This document shows positions 32,373 through 39,968 of a stretch of 64,000 nt of DNA, one piece after another. The translations under genes were made by a program, and so were the position numbers. Every line of letters starts with the position of its first letter. Within the stretch, counting starts at the first letter, position 1. Origin of the DNA: Geobacteraceae bacterium (lineage in GTDB: Bacteria > Desulfobacterota > Desulfuromonadia > Geobacterales > Pseudopelobacteraceae); assembly GCA_016720395.1 (NCBI GenBank), contig JADKKR010000008.1, forward strand, positions 62,001-126,000. The letters are read 5' to 3'. The notes under the pieces were generated by a model. The model saw only the letters and a program-made list of their open reading frames with translations, was not told the DNA's origin and ran no database searches.

Positions 32373-33533
32373 TCAGTTTTTCAAACCTCCGCAGATTGTC
32401 AGTGCCGTGCCTCGTCCCCAGTTGTCGGCCTGCAATACTTCCTCGATTGATGTCAAATCATGTGCCCGATGGGCATCCATGGTGCGTTCGATAACCTCGG
32501 CGATCTGCAGGAAGGCGATCTCGCCGTTCAAAAACTTCTCAACCGCAATCTCATTGGCGGCGTTCATCACTGCCGGCATGCTTTCGCCATCGTTGATGGC
32601 ACGGTATGCCAATGCGAGACAGCGGAACTTTTCCAGGTCCGGTTTGAAAAAGGTCAGCCCGGAGAAGGTCGTCAGGTCAAGCGGTGCGACACCTGTGGCG
32701 ATCCGCTCGGGGTAGGAGAGGGCATAGGCGATGGGTGCCTTCATATCCGGTGTGCCGAGTTGGGCGATGACGCAGCCGTCGACATACTCGACCATGGAGT
32801 GGATGATGCTCTGGGGATGGATGTTGACCTCAATCTTTTCTACCGGTGCGTCGAACAGCCAGCGTGCCTCAAGGACTTCAAGCCCCTTGTTCATCATGGT
32901 GGCCGAGTCGATGGTGATCTTTCTGCCCATGCTCCAGTTGGGATGGTTCAGGGCATCGCGCACGGTGACCCGGGCAAGCTGCTCGAACGGCGTATTCCTG
33001 AACGGTCCGCCTGATGCGGTCAGGATGATCTTGCTGATGTCCTGACTGCGGTGCCCTTCGATGGACTGGAAAACGGCGCTGTGCTCGCTGTCCACCGGGT
33101 AGAGTTTTACTCCGTAACGACTGACCATTTCCATGAAGAGATGCCCGGCAGTGACCAGAGTCTCCTTGTTGGCCAGAGCGATGTCCTTGCCGGCACGAAC
33201 GGCCGCAGCAGTCGGGGCCAGGCCTGCAGCACCGACGATGGCGGCGACGACCATCTCGGTTTCAGCGGCGGTAGCCGCCGCAGTCAGTCCTTCCACACCG
33301 CCCAGGATTTCGATGTCAAGCCCGCTGCACATCTCTTTAAGTCTCGGCACGTCGTCCGGTGATGCGACGGCAGCGATGCGCGGTGAAAACTGACGGATCT
33401 GGCGAACAAAAAGTTCCAGGTTCTTTCCGGCAGTCATGGCTACGACCTTGAAGCGGTCCGGATATGCGGCTACGATTTCAAGCGTGCTGACGCCGATTGA
33501 TCCGGTGGAGCCGAGGATGGAGAGATGTTTCAT
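32373..33533 (-). CDS. dxr: 1-deoxy-D-xylulose 5-phosphate reductoisomerase
   Basis: 386 residues from the ATG at 33533. NADPH-binding ILGSTGSIGVSTLEI at the N-terminus, ALANKETLVTAG and PVDSEHSAVFQ, and SATMMNKGLEVLEA with the metal-coordinating acids. Second step of the MEP isoprenoid pathway, converting DXP to MEP; feeds isoprenyl diphosphate to UppS encoded two genes upstream. The start lies 5 nt from the cdsA stop. Confidence 0.95.
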   Translation of the reverse strand: MKHLSILGSTGSIGVSTLEIVAAYPDRFKVVAMTAGKNLELFVRQIRQFSPRIAAVASPDDVPRLKEMCSGLDIEILGGVEGLTAAATAAETEMVVAAIVGAAGLAPTAAAVRAGKDIALANKETLVTAGHLFMEMVSRYGVKLYPVDSEHSAVFQSIEGHRSQDISKIILTASGGPFRNTPFEQLARVTVRDALNHPNWSMGRKITIDSATMMNKGLEVLEARWLFDAPVEKIEVNIHPQSIIHSMVEYVDGCVIAQLGTPDMKAPIAYALSYPERIATGVAPLDLTTFSGLTFFKPDLEKFRCLALAYRAINDGESMPAVMNAANEIAVEKFLNGEIAFLQIAEVIERTMDAHRAHDLTSIEEVLQADNWGRGTALTICGGLKN

Positions 33534-33537
33534 GAGG

Positions 33538-34332
33538 CTATCCCTTGAAAAAATACACGGCGTAGTAATATGTTGCCGGTGCGGCAAAGATGATGCTGTC
33601 CAGCCGGTCGAGAACACCCCCGTGACCGGGGATGCTGTTGCCGGAGTCCTTGACGCCGAAGCTGCGCTTGAGGAGTGATTCGAACAGGTCGCCGGTCTGG
33701 CCGAGCATGCCGATGAATATCGCAGTCAACAGGGCATCGCGAAGTGTCAGCTGAGGGAAGAAGGTGAATTTTGCCAGCATGGTGCCACCGATGCTGCCGG
33801 CCAGTCCGCCCAGGGCACCCTCGATGCTCTTCTTGGGGCTTACCAGCGGGTAGAGACGGTTTTTGCCGAAGGCGCAACCGGTGTAATAGGCGGCAGAGTC
33901 ATTGGTCATGACGATCAGCATGATAACCAGCAGCCATTGTACCCCGTAGGCCTGCTGCCGGAGCATGACCAGATGCATCAGCAGGAGTGGTATGTAGAGA
34001 AATCCCAGAGCTGCATAGGCGATTTCCTGTGCTGCAGTAGCTATATTCCGTATCCGGAACAGGAACAGCAGGGCAAAAGCCAGGAAAAGCACGGTCAGTG
34101 CTGCCAGTGCCAGTCGGCAGTCTTTGAGGAGAGGGACAAAGGTCATCAGCGCCCCGCAAACAGCTGCAGGCCAGACCTCAAACGTGCGCTCCGGAAGAGC
34201 CATGCGGTAGAATTCATGTATCCCGATAAAAATGAAAACGGACAAGAGGCAGGCAAACAGCAGGGGACCGCCTTTGATGATGGTCAGAAGCACAACCGGC
34301 AGAAGGATGAGTGCGGTTATCAGGCGCTTTAT
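33538..34332 (-). CDS. cdsA: Phosphatidate cytidylyltransferase (probable AUA start)
   Basis: Polytopic membrane enzyme making CDP-diacylglycerol; the signature GMLGQTGDLFESLLKRSFGVKD and C-terminal PGHGGVLDRLDSI are intact. The only standard start is a GTG at 34293, but the frame continues upstream to KRLITALILLPVV, the usual first helix of CdsA, preceded by ATA at 34332-34330. That ATA overlaps the uppS TAA stop (ATAA), exactly where an ATGA junction would be expected. I infer initiation at ATA, giving 264 residues; otherwise the helix would be lost. The alternative is a base error. Confidence 0.88.
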   Translation of the reverse strand: MKRLITALILLPVVLLTIIKGGPLLFACLLSVFIFIGIHEFYRMALPERTFEVWPAAVCGALMTFVPLLKDCRLALAALTVLFLAFALLFLFRIRNIATAAQEIAYAALGFLYIPLLLMHLVMLRQQAYGVQWLLVIMLIVMTNDSAAYYTGCAFGKNRLYPLVSPKKSIEGALGGLAGSIGGTMLAKFTFFPQLTLRDALLTAIFIGMLGQTGDLFESLLKRSFGVKDSGNSIPGHGGVLDRLDSIIFAAPATYYYAVYFFKG

Positions 34333-35075
34333 GGCGAGTTCCTCTTGTTGAGCTGGTCGCTGGTTTTGCCGAATCGGCGCTCACGAGACTGGAAATCGTT
34401 CAGCGCCTTGTGGAATTCGTTGATGGTGAAGTCGGGCCAGTTGATATCCGTGAAGTACAGTTCGGTGTAGGCGAGCTGCCAGAGCAGGAAATTGCTGATG
34501 CGCATCTCGCCGCTGGTCCGGATCAGAAAATCCGGATCGGGCAGTCCGCCCGTATCAAGATAACTGCCGAAGACCTCCATGGTTATGTCATCCAGTGCAA
34601 GCCTGCCGTTCAGGACATCTCCGGTCAGGCGTTTGGCAGCCATGCTGATTTCCTGCCGGCCGCCGTAGGAGAGGGCCAGTGTCAGGACCATCCCGGTGTT
34701 GCCCGAGGTCTCCCGGATCGCCCCGTCGAGCGTCTCGTTGACGTCATCCGGTAATTCACTGCGGTTGCCGATGACGTTATAGCGGATATTCTTGCGCATC
34801 ATCCGTGCCGTTTCCTGACGGATGTATTTCTTGAGCAGCGTCATCAGGGCGCGAACCTCAAGTACCGGACGCGACCAGTTCTCTGAAGAAAACGCAAACA
34901 GGGTCAGATACTTGATCCCCAGCAGGGAGGCCTGCTCAACCACCATCTTGACGGTTTCGGCGCCGCGCTGGTGTCCGACGATGCGCTTGAGCATACGCTG
35001 CTGCGCCCAGCGTCCGTTACCATCCATGATTATGGCAAGGTGCGTGGGAGGTTTGCCGAAGTCGCTTGGGTCCAT
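34329..35075 (-). CDS. uppS: Isoprenyl (undecaprenyl) diphosphate synthase
   Basis: 248 residues, cis-prenyltransferase: AIIMDGNGRWA (catalytic Asp) near residue 20, GHQRGAE, FAFSSENWSRP and C-terminal DFLIRTSGEMRISNFLLWQLAYTE region with the conserved RTSGE. Makes the C55 lipid carrier for wall and O-antigen synthesis. Start overlaps the frr stop by one base (TGATG) and its stop overlaps the presumed cdsA start. Confidence 0.95.
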   Translation of the reverse strand: MDPSDFGKPPTHLAIIMDGNGRWAQQRMLKRIVGHQRGAETVKMVVEQASLLGIKYLTLFAFSSENWSRPVLEVRALMTLLKKYIRQETARMMRKNIRYNVIGNRSELPDDVNETLDGAIRETSGNTGMVLTLALSYGGRQEISMAAKRLTGDVLNGRLALDDITMEVFGSYLDTGGLPDPDFLIRTSGEMRISNFLLWQLAYTELYFTDINWPDFTINEFHKALNDFQSRERRFGKTSDQLNKRNSP

Positions 35076-35632
35076 CAGACTTCCATTACCTCTTTTTCCT
35101 TGTGAGCAACAGCCTCGTCCACCTTGGCCTCAAAGCTCTTGGTGGCGTCCTGGACGTCCTTTTCGAATTTCTTGAGTTCGTCTTCAGTGATGGCCTTGTC
35201 CTTTTCCAGTTTTTTCAGCTTGTCGATGGCGTCGCGACGGATGTTGCGCAGGGCGACCTTGTCGTCTTCGGCTTTTTTCTTGAGTTCCTTGACGATCTCC
35301 TTGCGGCGTTCCTCGGTCAGCGGAGGAAGGTTCAGGCGGATGGTGCGCCCGTCGTTGGAAGGTGTCAGGCCGATATTGGCATTAAGGATGGCTTTTTCGA
35401 TGGCCGGGATGATCTTGGCCTCCCAGGGCGAAATCGTAATAGTGCGCGGTTCCGGAACCGCGAGGGTCGCAACCTGGCTGATAGCTGAAGAGTTGCCGTA
35501 ATAGTCGACCTTGATGGAATCGAGGATCGAGGTCGAGGCACGTCCGGTCCTTATCTTCTGGAATTCGCTCTTGAGAACGCCCAGTGTTTTCTCCATATGG
35601 GACTTCATGTCATCGAGTACGGTCTTTGGCAT
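35075..35632 (-). CDS. frr: Ribosome recycling factor
   Basis: 185 residues, the standard length. Mostly helical, with LKSEFQKIRTGRAS, YYGNSSAISQVATL and ETRKEIV-like RRKEIVKELKKKAEDDK. Splits post-termination ribosomes with EF-G. GGAGAATAGAC precedes the ATG; 2-nt gap to pyrH. Confidence 0.95.
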   Translation of the reverse strand: MPKTVLDDMKSHMEKTLGVLKSEFQKIRTGRASTSILDSIKVDYYGNSSAISQVATLAVPEPRTITISPWEAKIIPAIEKAILNANIGLTPSNDGRTIRLNLPPLTEERRKEIVKELKKKAEDDKVALRNIRRDAIDKLKKLEKDKAITEDELKKFEKDVQDATKSFEAKVDEAVAHKEKEVMEV

Positions 35633-35634
35633 GT

Positions 35635-36354
35635 CTATTCTCCTTGTACGATGGTGCCGATCGCTTCACCGCTGATTACCTTCTTGATATTTCCTTCGAC
35701 CGTCAGGTCGAACACAATGATCGGCAGTTTGTTGTCCATGCAGAGCGAGATGGCGGTGGCATCCATGACCTGCAATCCCTTTTTGAGTACGTCGATATAG
35801 GTCAGTTCCGGCAATTTAACTGCGTCCGGATCCTTTTTAGGGTCAGCTGAATAGACGCCGTCCACCTTGGTCCCTTTGAGGATCACCTGGGCATTGATCT
35901 CCATGGCCCGCAGGCTGGCGGCGGTGTCCGTGGTGAAGTAGGGGTTGCCGGTGCCGGCGCCGAAGATGACCACGCGACCTTTCTCCAGGTGACGCATTGC
36001 GCGGCGGCGGATGTAGGGTTCCGCAACCGCCTGCATGGCGATGGCAGACTGGACCCGGGTAGAGACACCCTGCTTCTCGAGCGCATCCTGCATGGCCAGT
36101 GAGTTGATCACCGTGGCCAGCATTCCCATGTAATCGGCGCTGGCGCGGTCCATGCCCGCGGAAGATGCCGCCAGGCCGCGGAAGATGTTGCCGCCGCCGA
36201 TCACCAGGGCCAGTTGGACGCCCTGATCGACAACTTCACGAATCTCTTTGGCGATGGCGTTGATCGTCTTCGGGTCAATCCCGTAGCCCTGATCTCCTGC
36301 CAGCGACTCGCCGGACAACTTAAGTAGGACTCTGGTAAATGACGGCCTGCTCAT
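35635..36354 (-). CDS. pyrH: UMP kinase
   Basis: 239 residues from the ATG at 36354 (AGGAGG 7 nt upstream). Amino-acid-kinase fold: LLKLSGESLAG, VIGGGNIFRG, RASADYMGM and FGAGTGNPYFTTDTAA. Phosphorylates UMP to UDP, usually GTP-activated and UTP-inhibited. First gene after the tsf terminator, so the pyrH-frr-uppS-cdsA-dxr-rseP-tsaB run depends either on readthrough or on a promoter I could not identify. Confidence 0.95.
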   Translation of the reverse strand: MSRPSFTRVLLKLSGESLAGDQGYGIDPKTINAIAKEIREVVDQGVQLALVIGGGNIFRGLAASSAGMDRASADYMGMLATVINSLAMQDALEKQGVSTRVQSAIAMQAVAEPYIRRRAMRHLEKGRVVIFGAGTGNPYFTTDTAASLRAMEINAQVILKGTKVDGVYSADPKKDPDAVKLPELTYIDVLKKGLQVMDATAISLCMDNKLPIIVFDLTVEGNIKKVISGEAIGTIVQGE

Positions 36355-36390
36355 CAAGTGCCTCCTCGTGTGATTCGCGTACAGATTCTT

Positions 36391-36420
36391 AAAAAAAAAG
36401 CCGGCCATGTTGGCCGGCTT
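36391..36420 (-). terminator. Terminator after tsf
   Basis: Minus strand AAGCCGGCCAACATGGCCGGC followed by nine T. A textbook intrinsic terminator separating rpsB-tsf from pyrH. Confidence 0.92.
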
Positions 36421-36428
36421 TACCGATC

Positions 36429-37364
36429 TTACAGGCCGGCCGCTGCCGCCACCTCGGCGGCAAAGTCCGATTCCTTCTTTTCCAGCCCTTCACCGAGCAC
36501 GTAGCGCTCGAAGCGCGTGATGCTGATCGGGCCGCCAGCGGCCTTGCCGCAATCGGCGGTGACCTGCTGGATGGACTTGTCAGTGTCCTTGACGAACTGC
36601 TGCTCTACCAGGCAGATTTCGGCAAAGAATTTCTTGACCTGTCCATCGATGATCTTCTCGATGATCGCGTCCGGCTTGCCCGACTCCTTGGCTTTGGCGC
36701 GGTAGATGTCCTTCTCGCGTTCAAGCACGTCCGTGTCGACCTGGTCCTGGTTGACATAGCGCGGAGCGGCTGCCGCTGAATGCATGGCGATGTCCTTCAC
36801 GAAGCCCTGAAGGACGTCCTTGTTGGCAGCGGTCACGGCCGGGCTGGCGATCTGAACGAGTACGCCGATCTTGCCTCCGGCGTGGATATAGGAGCCGATG
36901 CAGCCGTCACCGGTAACATCGAATTTTGCGAATCGACGTATCTGGAGGTTCTCGCCGATGATTGAAATGGACTCGTTCAGATACGTCAGAACGGTTTTGG
37001 ATGCATCGCCGCAGAACGGCTGGGCGAGCATTGCCTCAACGTCGGCCGGCGAGGTTGACAGGATGTGCTGGCCGATGCTTGCGACAAAGGCCTGGAACTT
37101 CTCATTCTTGGCAACAAAATCGGTTTCGCTGTTAACTTCCAGCAGTACACCGCTTTTGAGATCGTCGGAGACAAATGATGCGACCATGCCTTCGGTGGCG
37201 GCGCGGCCGGCTTTTTTGGCGGCAGCGGCAAGGCCCTTGGTGCGCAGGAAGTCAACGGCCTTCTCAAAGTCACCGCCGGTCTCCTCAAGCGCTTTTTTGC
37301 AGTCGAGCATGCCGGCACCGGTTGATTTCCTCAATTCATTGATCTGTGCAGCTGTAACGGCCAT
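36429..37364 (-). CDS. tsf: Elongation factor Ts
   Basis: About 311 residues. N-terminal UBA-like domain (LRKSTGAGMLDCKKALEE), TDFVAKNE dimer/EF-Tu contact motif near residue 80 and two further core repeats. Exchanges GDP for GTP on EF-Tu. GGAGG lies 6 nt before the ATG at 37364. Cotranscribed with rpsB. Confidence 0.95.
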   Translation of the reverse strand: MAVTAAQINELRKSTGAGMLDCKKALEETGGDFEKAVDFLRTKGLAAAAKKAGRAATEGMVASFVSDDLKSGVLLEVNSETDFVAKNEKFQAFVASIGQHILSTSPADVEAMLAQPFCGDASKTVLTYLNESISIIGENLQIRRFAKFDVTGDGCIGSYIHAGGKIGVLVQIASPAVTAANKDVLQGFVKDIAMHSAAAAPRYVNQDQVDTDVLEREKDIYRAKAKESGKPDAIIEKIIDGQVKKFFAEICLVEQQFVKDTDKSIQQVTADCGKAAGGPISITRFERYVLGEGLEKKESDFAAEVAAAAGL

Positions 37365-37433
37365 TCTATCCTCCATTCCCGATATGCGGGAATTCTTAGT
37401 ATTTGAGATATATACTGATCCTTCGGTACGGTC

Positions 37434-38189
37434 TTATTCCGCCGCAGCTTCTTCTGCAACTTCTTCGACATATTCGCCTTCGTCGTCTTTTGACTGAACG
37501 GCGTTGCGTGCCTGATTGCCCTCGATGACCGCGTCAGCCATTTTTGCCGTCAGCAGGCGGATGGCCCTGATGGCATCGTCGTTGCCGGGGATGACGTGGT
37601 CGATGGGGTCGGGGTCGCAGTTGGTGTCGACGATGGCCACAACCGGGATGCCCAGCTTGTTGGCTTCCTGAACAGCGATCTCTTCGTTCTTGGGGTCGAT
37701 TACGAACATCAGGCCGGGGAGTTTGTGCATGCCCTTGATGCCGCCCAGAATCTTCTGCAGCTTGGCGCGCTCCTTGTCGAACTGGAGAGATTCCTTTTTG
37801 GTGTAGGCGTCGACGGTGCCGTCTTCAAACATGGCATCCAGGCGCTTGAGGCGGTCGATGCTCTGCTTGACCGTGGCGAAGTTGGTCAGCATGCCACCCA
37901 GCCAGCGCTGGTTGACATAGTGCATGCCGCAGCGGGTTGCCTCTTCGGCGACCGAATCCTGGGCCTGCTTCTTGGTGCCGACGAACAGTACGGCATTGCC
38001 GTCCTGGGCTGATTCCTTGACGAAGTTGTAGGCGGATTTGAAGTAACGGACGGTTTTCTGCAGATCGATGATGTAGATCCCGTTACGGGCCCCGAAGATG
38101 TAGGGTTTCATCTTGGGGTTCCAGCGTTTGGTCTGGTGACCGAAATGTACACCGGCCTCCAGCAGTTCTTTCATGCTGATACTTGACAT
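37434..38189 (-). CDS. rpsB: 30S ribosomal protein S2
   Basis: 251 residues from the ATG at 38189. MSSISMKELLEAGVHFGHQ start, RWNPKMKPYIFGARNGIYI and the C-terminal acidic tail (EEVAEEAAAE). The open frame upstream (to 38234) lacks a ribosome binding site, while GGAGAAAAAGT precedes this ATG. Long structured leader upstream suggests feedback control by S2. Confidence 0.95.
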   Translation of the reverse strand: MSSISMKELLEAGVHFGHQTKRWNPKMKPYIFGARNGIYIIDLQKTVRYFKSAYNFVKESAQDGNAVLFVGTKKQAQDSVAEEATRCGMHYVNQRWLGGMLTNFATVKQSIDRLKRLDAMFEDGTVDAYTKKESLQFDKERAKLQKILGGIKGMHKLPGLMFVIDPKNEEIAVQEANKLGIPVVAIVDTNCDPDPIDHVIPGNDDAIRAIRLLTAKMADAVIEGNQARNAVQSKDDEGEYVEEVAEEAAAE

Positions 38190-38229
38190 ACTTTTTCTCC
38201 TTTGGTTTGTCCTCCGCCCCGAAAATCCC

Positions 38230-38303
38230 TGCAAGCTTACCCCCGAAATCGGGATAAGTACGTTAACGAAAACAATTTTCTGCGAAAATCGTTTCTAACG
38301 TAC
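38230..38303 (-). promoter_or_regulatory. Structured 5' leader of rpsB-tsf
   Basis: The transcript from the promoter at 38385-38356 would have a leader of about 160 nt. It contains an imperfect long hairpin, arms 38303-38284 and 38280-38258 (GTACGTTA...GATTTTC against GAAAATT...TAACGTAC) around a 3-nt loop, then a second small hairpin TCCCGATTTCGGGG. S2 is known to repress rpsB-tsf through the leader in E. coli; similarity of structure was not tested. Confidence 0.5.
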
Positions 38304-38355
38304 TAAAAGGGACACCGCCGGTTCTGTCTGGGGCGTGTGAAATGAAAAGCGTTAG

Positions 38356-38385
38356 TTTATAGCATAATGGCGTCGCAGATGGCAA
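38356..38385 (-). promoter_or_regulatory. Promoter of rpsB-tsf
   Basis: Minus strand TTGCCA (38385-38380), an 18-nt spacer and TATAAA (38361-38356). Confidence 0.6.
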
Positions 38386-38393
38386 GGATAAAA

Positions 38394-38519
38394 ATGATGA
38401 AATGCTGCCGTATCTGCAGTGGCGAAGAACGTTCAGGCAATCAGGTTCTGCTTTCAAACTCCGGAGGTGTCTACTGCTTTACTCCGTGCCATTATTTGTA
38501 TGATCCCAGTCTTGATTGA
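38394..38519 (+). CDS. 41-residue cysteine-rich mini-protein (zinc-ribbon-like)
   Basis: MMKCCRICSGEERSGNQ...GGVYCFTPCHY, ending at a TGA at 38517-38519. Two cysteine pairs, CCRIC (C-x2-C) and CFTPC (C-x3-C), 25 residues apart, look like a small zinc or iron site. AAGGATAAAA gives a moderate ribosome binding site. It is too short for most gene callers and lies in the rpsB upstream region on the other strand, overlapping the rpsB promoter. No homolog is known to me; it may be a chance ORF. Confidence 0.45.
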   Translation: MMKCCRICSGEERSGNQVLLSNSGGVYCFTPCHYLYDPSLD

Positions 38520-38547
38520 CGAAAGGAAACATTGTCTTCTGATCAGC

Positions 38548-38575
38548 TTGACAACGGAAGTTTTTGATATATACA
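38548..38575 (+). promoter_or_regulatory. Promoter of the solute-binding protein gene
   Basis: TTGACA at 38548-38553, a 16-nt spacer, TATACA at 38570-38575; 60 nt before the start. Confidence 0.55.
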
Positions 38576-38634
38576 GAAATACGGCATGATTTGCTGATAT
38601 TTTTCACCCGAGACGGTGATCCGGAGCAGATATT

Positions 38635-39387
38635 GTGAAACGAACAGGTATTCTGTGTGCTGTCATCTGTTTCAGCCTTATGTCGCCGGGAATCGTGCTG
38701 GCCGGCAAACCACTCCTGTCATATCTGACTGAGGATGCTCCTCCCTGCAACTTTCTGGAAAATGGTGAAGCGAAAGGGGTCGGGGTCGATATCCTTAAAA
38801 CGATCTGGAAGAAATTGGGATATTCTCCGCAAAAAATCCAGGTGCTGCCATGGCCGAAGGCCTACCAGGCGGCGCTGACGCAACCCAATACGGTACTGTT
38901 CGGCACCGCCCGTCTTGAATCACGCGAGCATCTTTTCAAGTGGGTTGGGCCGGTATTCCTCAAGCGTTTTGTATTGTTTGCACCTAAACAATCGCCGTTG
39001 AGGGCTGTTGATTTCGAGGATATGAACAGCCTTCGCATCGGGACAACAAAAGATGATGCCGCTGAACAGGAGCTCGTGCGCCAGGGGGTCCGACTGGACA
39101 GGATGGTCAGGGTGCAAGGGTTGAAGGAGCAGTTGGAGCTTCTTGAGAATGACAAAGTCGATGTGATTGCCAGGGATGAGATGACGGTTCAGGTCTATAT
39201 GGACAAGCGCGGGTTAAAGAAGGAAGCTATCAAAAAGGTCAAAAGTATATCCGGTGCATCACTCTGGTATGCTTTCAGCAAAGATGTTCCGGACAAGGTT
39301 GTCAAGGATTTTCAGAATTCGCTCAATGACCTGAAAAAGGATGGGACGGTGGCTCGCTTGATGAAGAACTACGGTATTGAATTCTGA
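38635..39387 (+). CDS. Periplasmic solute-binding protein, SBP_bac_3 family
   Basis: 250 residues with a signal peptide (ILCAVICFSLMSPGIVLAG, cleavage near LAG-K, residue 23) and the two-lobe type II binding fold: YLTEDAPPCNFLENG, GVGVDILKTIW, MNSLRIGTTKDDAAEQ and a C-terminal LKKDGTVARLMKNYG. This resembles the amino-acid-type ABC binding proteins, but no permease or ATPase gene is adjacent, so it may be an orphan binding protein or a signalling receptor. GTG start with GGAG 8 nt upstream. Confidence 0.85.
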   Translation: MKRTGILCAVICFSLMSPGIVLAGKPLLSYLTEDAPPCNFLENGEAKGVGVDILKTIWKKLGYSPQKIQVLPWPKAYQAALTQPNTVLFGTARLESREHLFKWVGPVFLKRFVLFAPKQSPLRAVDFEDMNSLRIGTTKDDAAEQELVRQGVRLDRMVRVQGLKEQLELLENDKVDVIARDEMTVQVYMDKRGLKKEAIKKVKSISGASLWYAFSKDVPDKVVKDFQNSLNDLKKDGTVARLMKNYGIEF

Positions 39388-39514
39388 AAAGCGGCCTGTG
39401 CCGTCGTTACAAATCAGGCACGTTTTTCAGGGTAGCAGACTGGATATATGCTGAAAACATCACTCCGCTGCAGCTATCGATCATCCAGGCATCTCCTCAC
39501 GGTTCCCCGTAATT

Positions 39515-39733
39515 TCAGTCGGTTATAATGTCAACGGTTAGTGCCTGCACCGGACAGCTTGCCACGCAGTACTCGCAGCGGGTGCATTTCTCAGGAGAAT
39601 GCAGGTGACCGGTTTTACGGTAACCAACAGAGTCCAGGGTGATCAGGTGCAGAGGGCAGGCGGCCACGCAGCGGCCGCAGCCTGTGCAGCGTGAGGGATC
39701 GATCCGCGGGGTATCCTGATGGTCCGGTTTCAG
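39515..39733 (-). CDS. Dicluster 4Fe-4S ferredoxin (probable CTG start)
   Basis: Frame of 72 codons with two complete cluster motifs, CTGCGRCVAACP and CTRCEYCVASCP (C-x2-C-x2-C-x3-CP each). No ATG, GTG or TTG exists between the preceding in-frame stop and the first Cys. The natural start is CTG at 39733-39731 (LKPDHQDTPRI), whose bases overlap the TGA stop of the upstream gene as CTGA, mimicking the common ATGA coupling. A bacterial-type 2[4Fe-4S] ferredoxin for low-potential electron transfer. Standard callers miss it or report an unrelated antisense-like frame. Confidence 0.85.
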   Translation of the reverse strand: MKPDHQDTPRIDPSRCTGCGRCVAACPLHLITLDSVGYRKTGHLHSPEKCTRCEYCVASCPVQALTVDIITD

Positions 39734-39912
39734 AGCCCCAGATCCAGTTGCTTCCAGGTGAATTCAGGTTTAGCCTGTGTGCGGGAAAAGGGGTAATAGC
39801 GGGGACATTTGGCGACAACGGCATTCGCCACCTGTTTGCAGGTACGTCGGCACGACGTGCACAGCTTGTTGGCCGCTGACTGGTGCGAGGTCTGTTTTTT
39901 AGCTGTTTTCAT
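39730..39912 (-). CDS. Small Cys4 protein preceding the ferredoxin
   Basis: About 60 residues from the ATG at 39912 (MKTAKKQTSHQ; a GTG at 39921 is an alternative). Basic N-terminus, then CTSCRRTCKQ and KCPRYYPFSR, i.e. four cysteines in a C-x2-C-x3-C...CP arrangement that recalls half of a ferredoxin site. The stop overlaps the probable CTG start of the ferredoxin by two bases, so the pair is translationally coupled. Not recognised; a dedicated partner or maturation protein of the ferredoxin is a guess. Confidence 0.6.
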   Translation of the reverse strand: MKTAKKQTSHQSAANKLCTSCRRTCKQVANAVVAKCPRYYPFSRTQAKPEFTWKQLDLGL

Positions 39913-39968
39913 GGCGCCCACATCTTTCAGGACTCCGGGGCGGTCAGCCGCGGAGCCCGTTCAGATAG

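Noticed and set aside
39615..39824. 69-residue minus-strand frame overlapping the ferredoxin
   Set aside because: Low-information sequence; the overlapping frame with two C-x2-C-x2-C-x3-CP motifs is the real gene.
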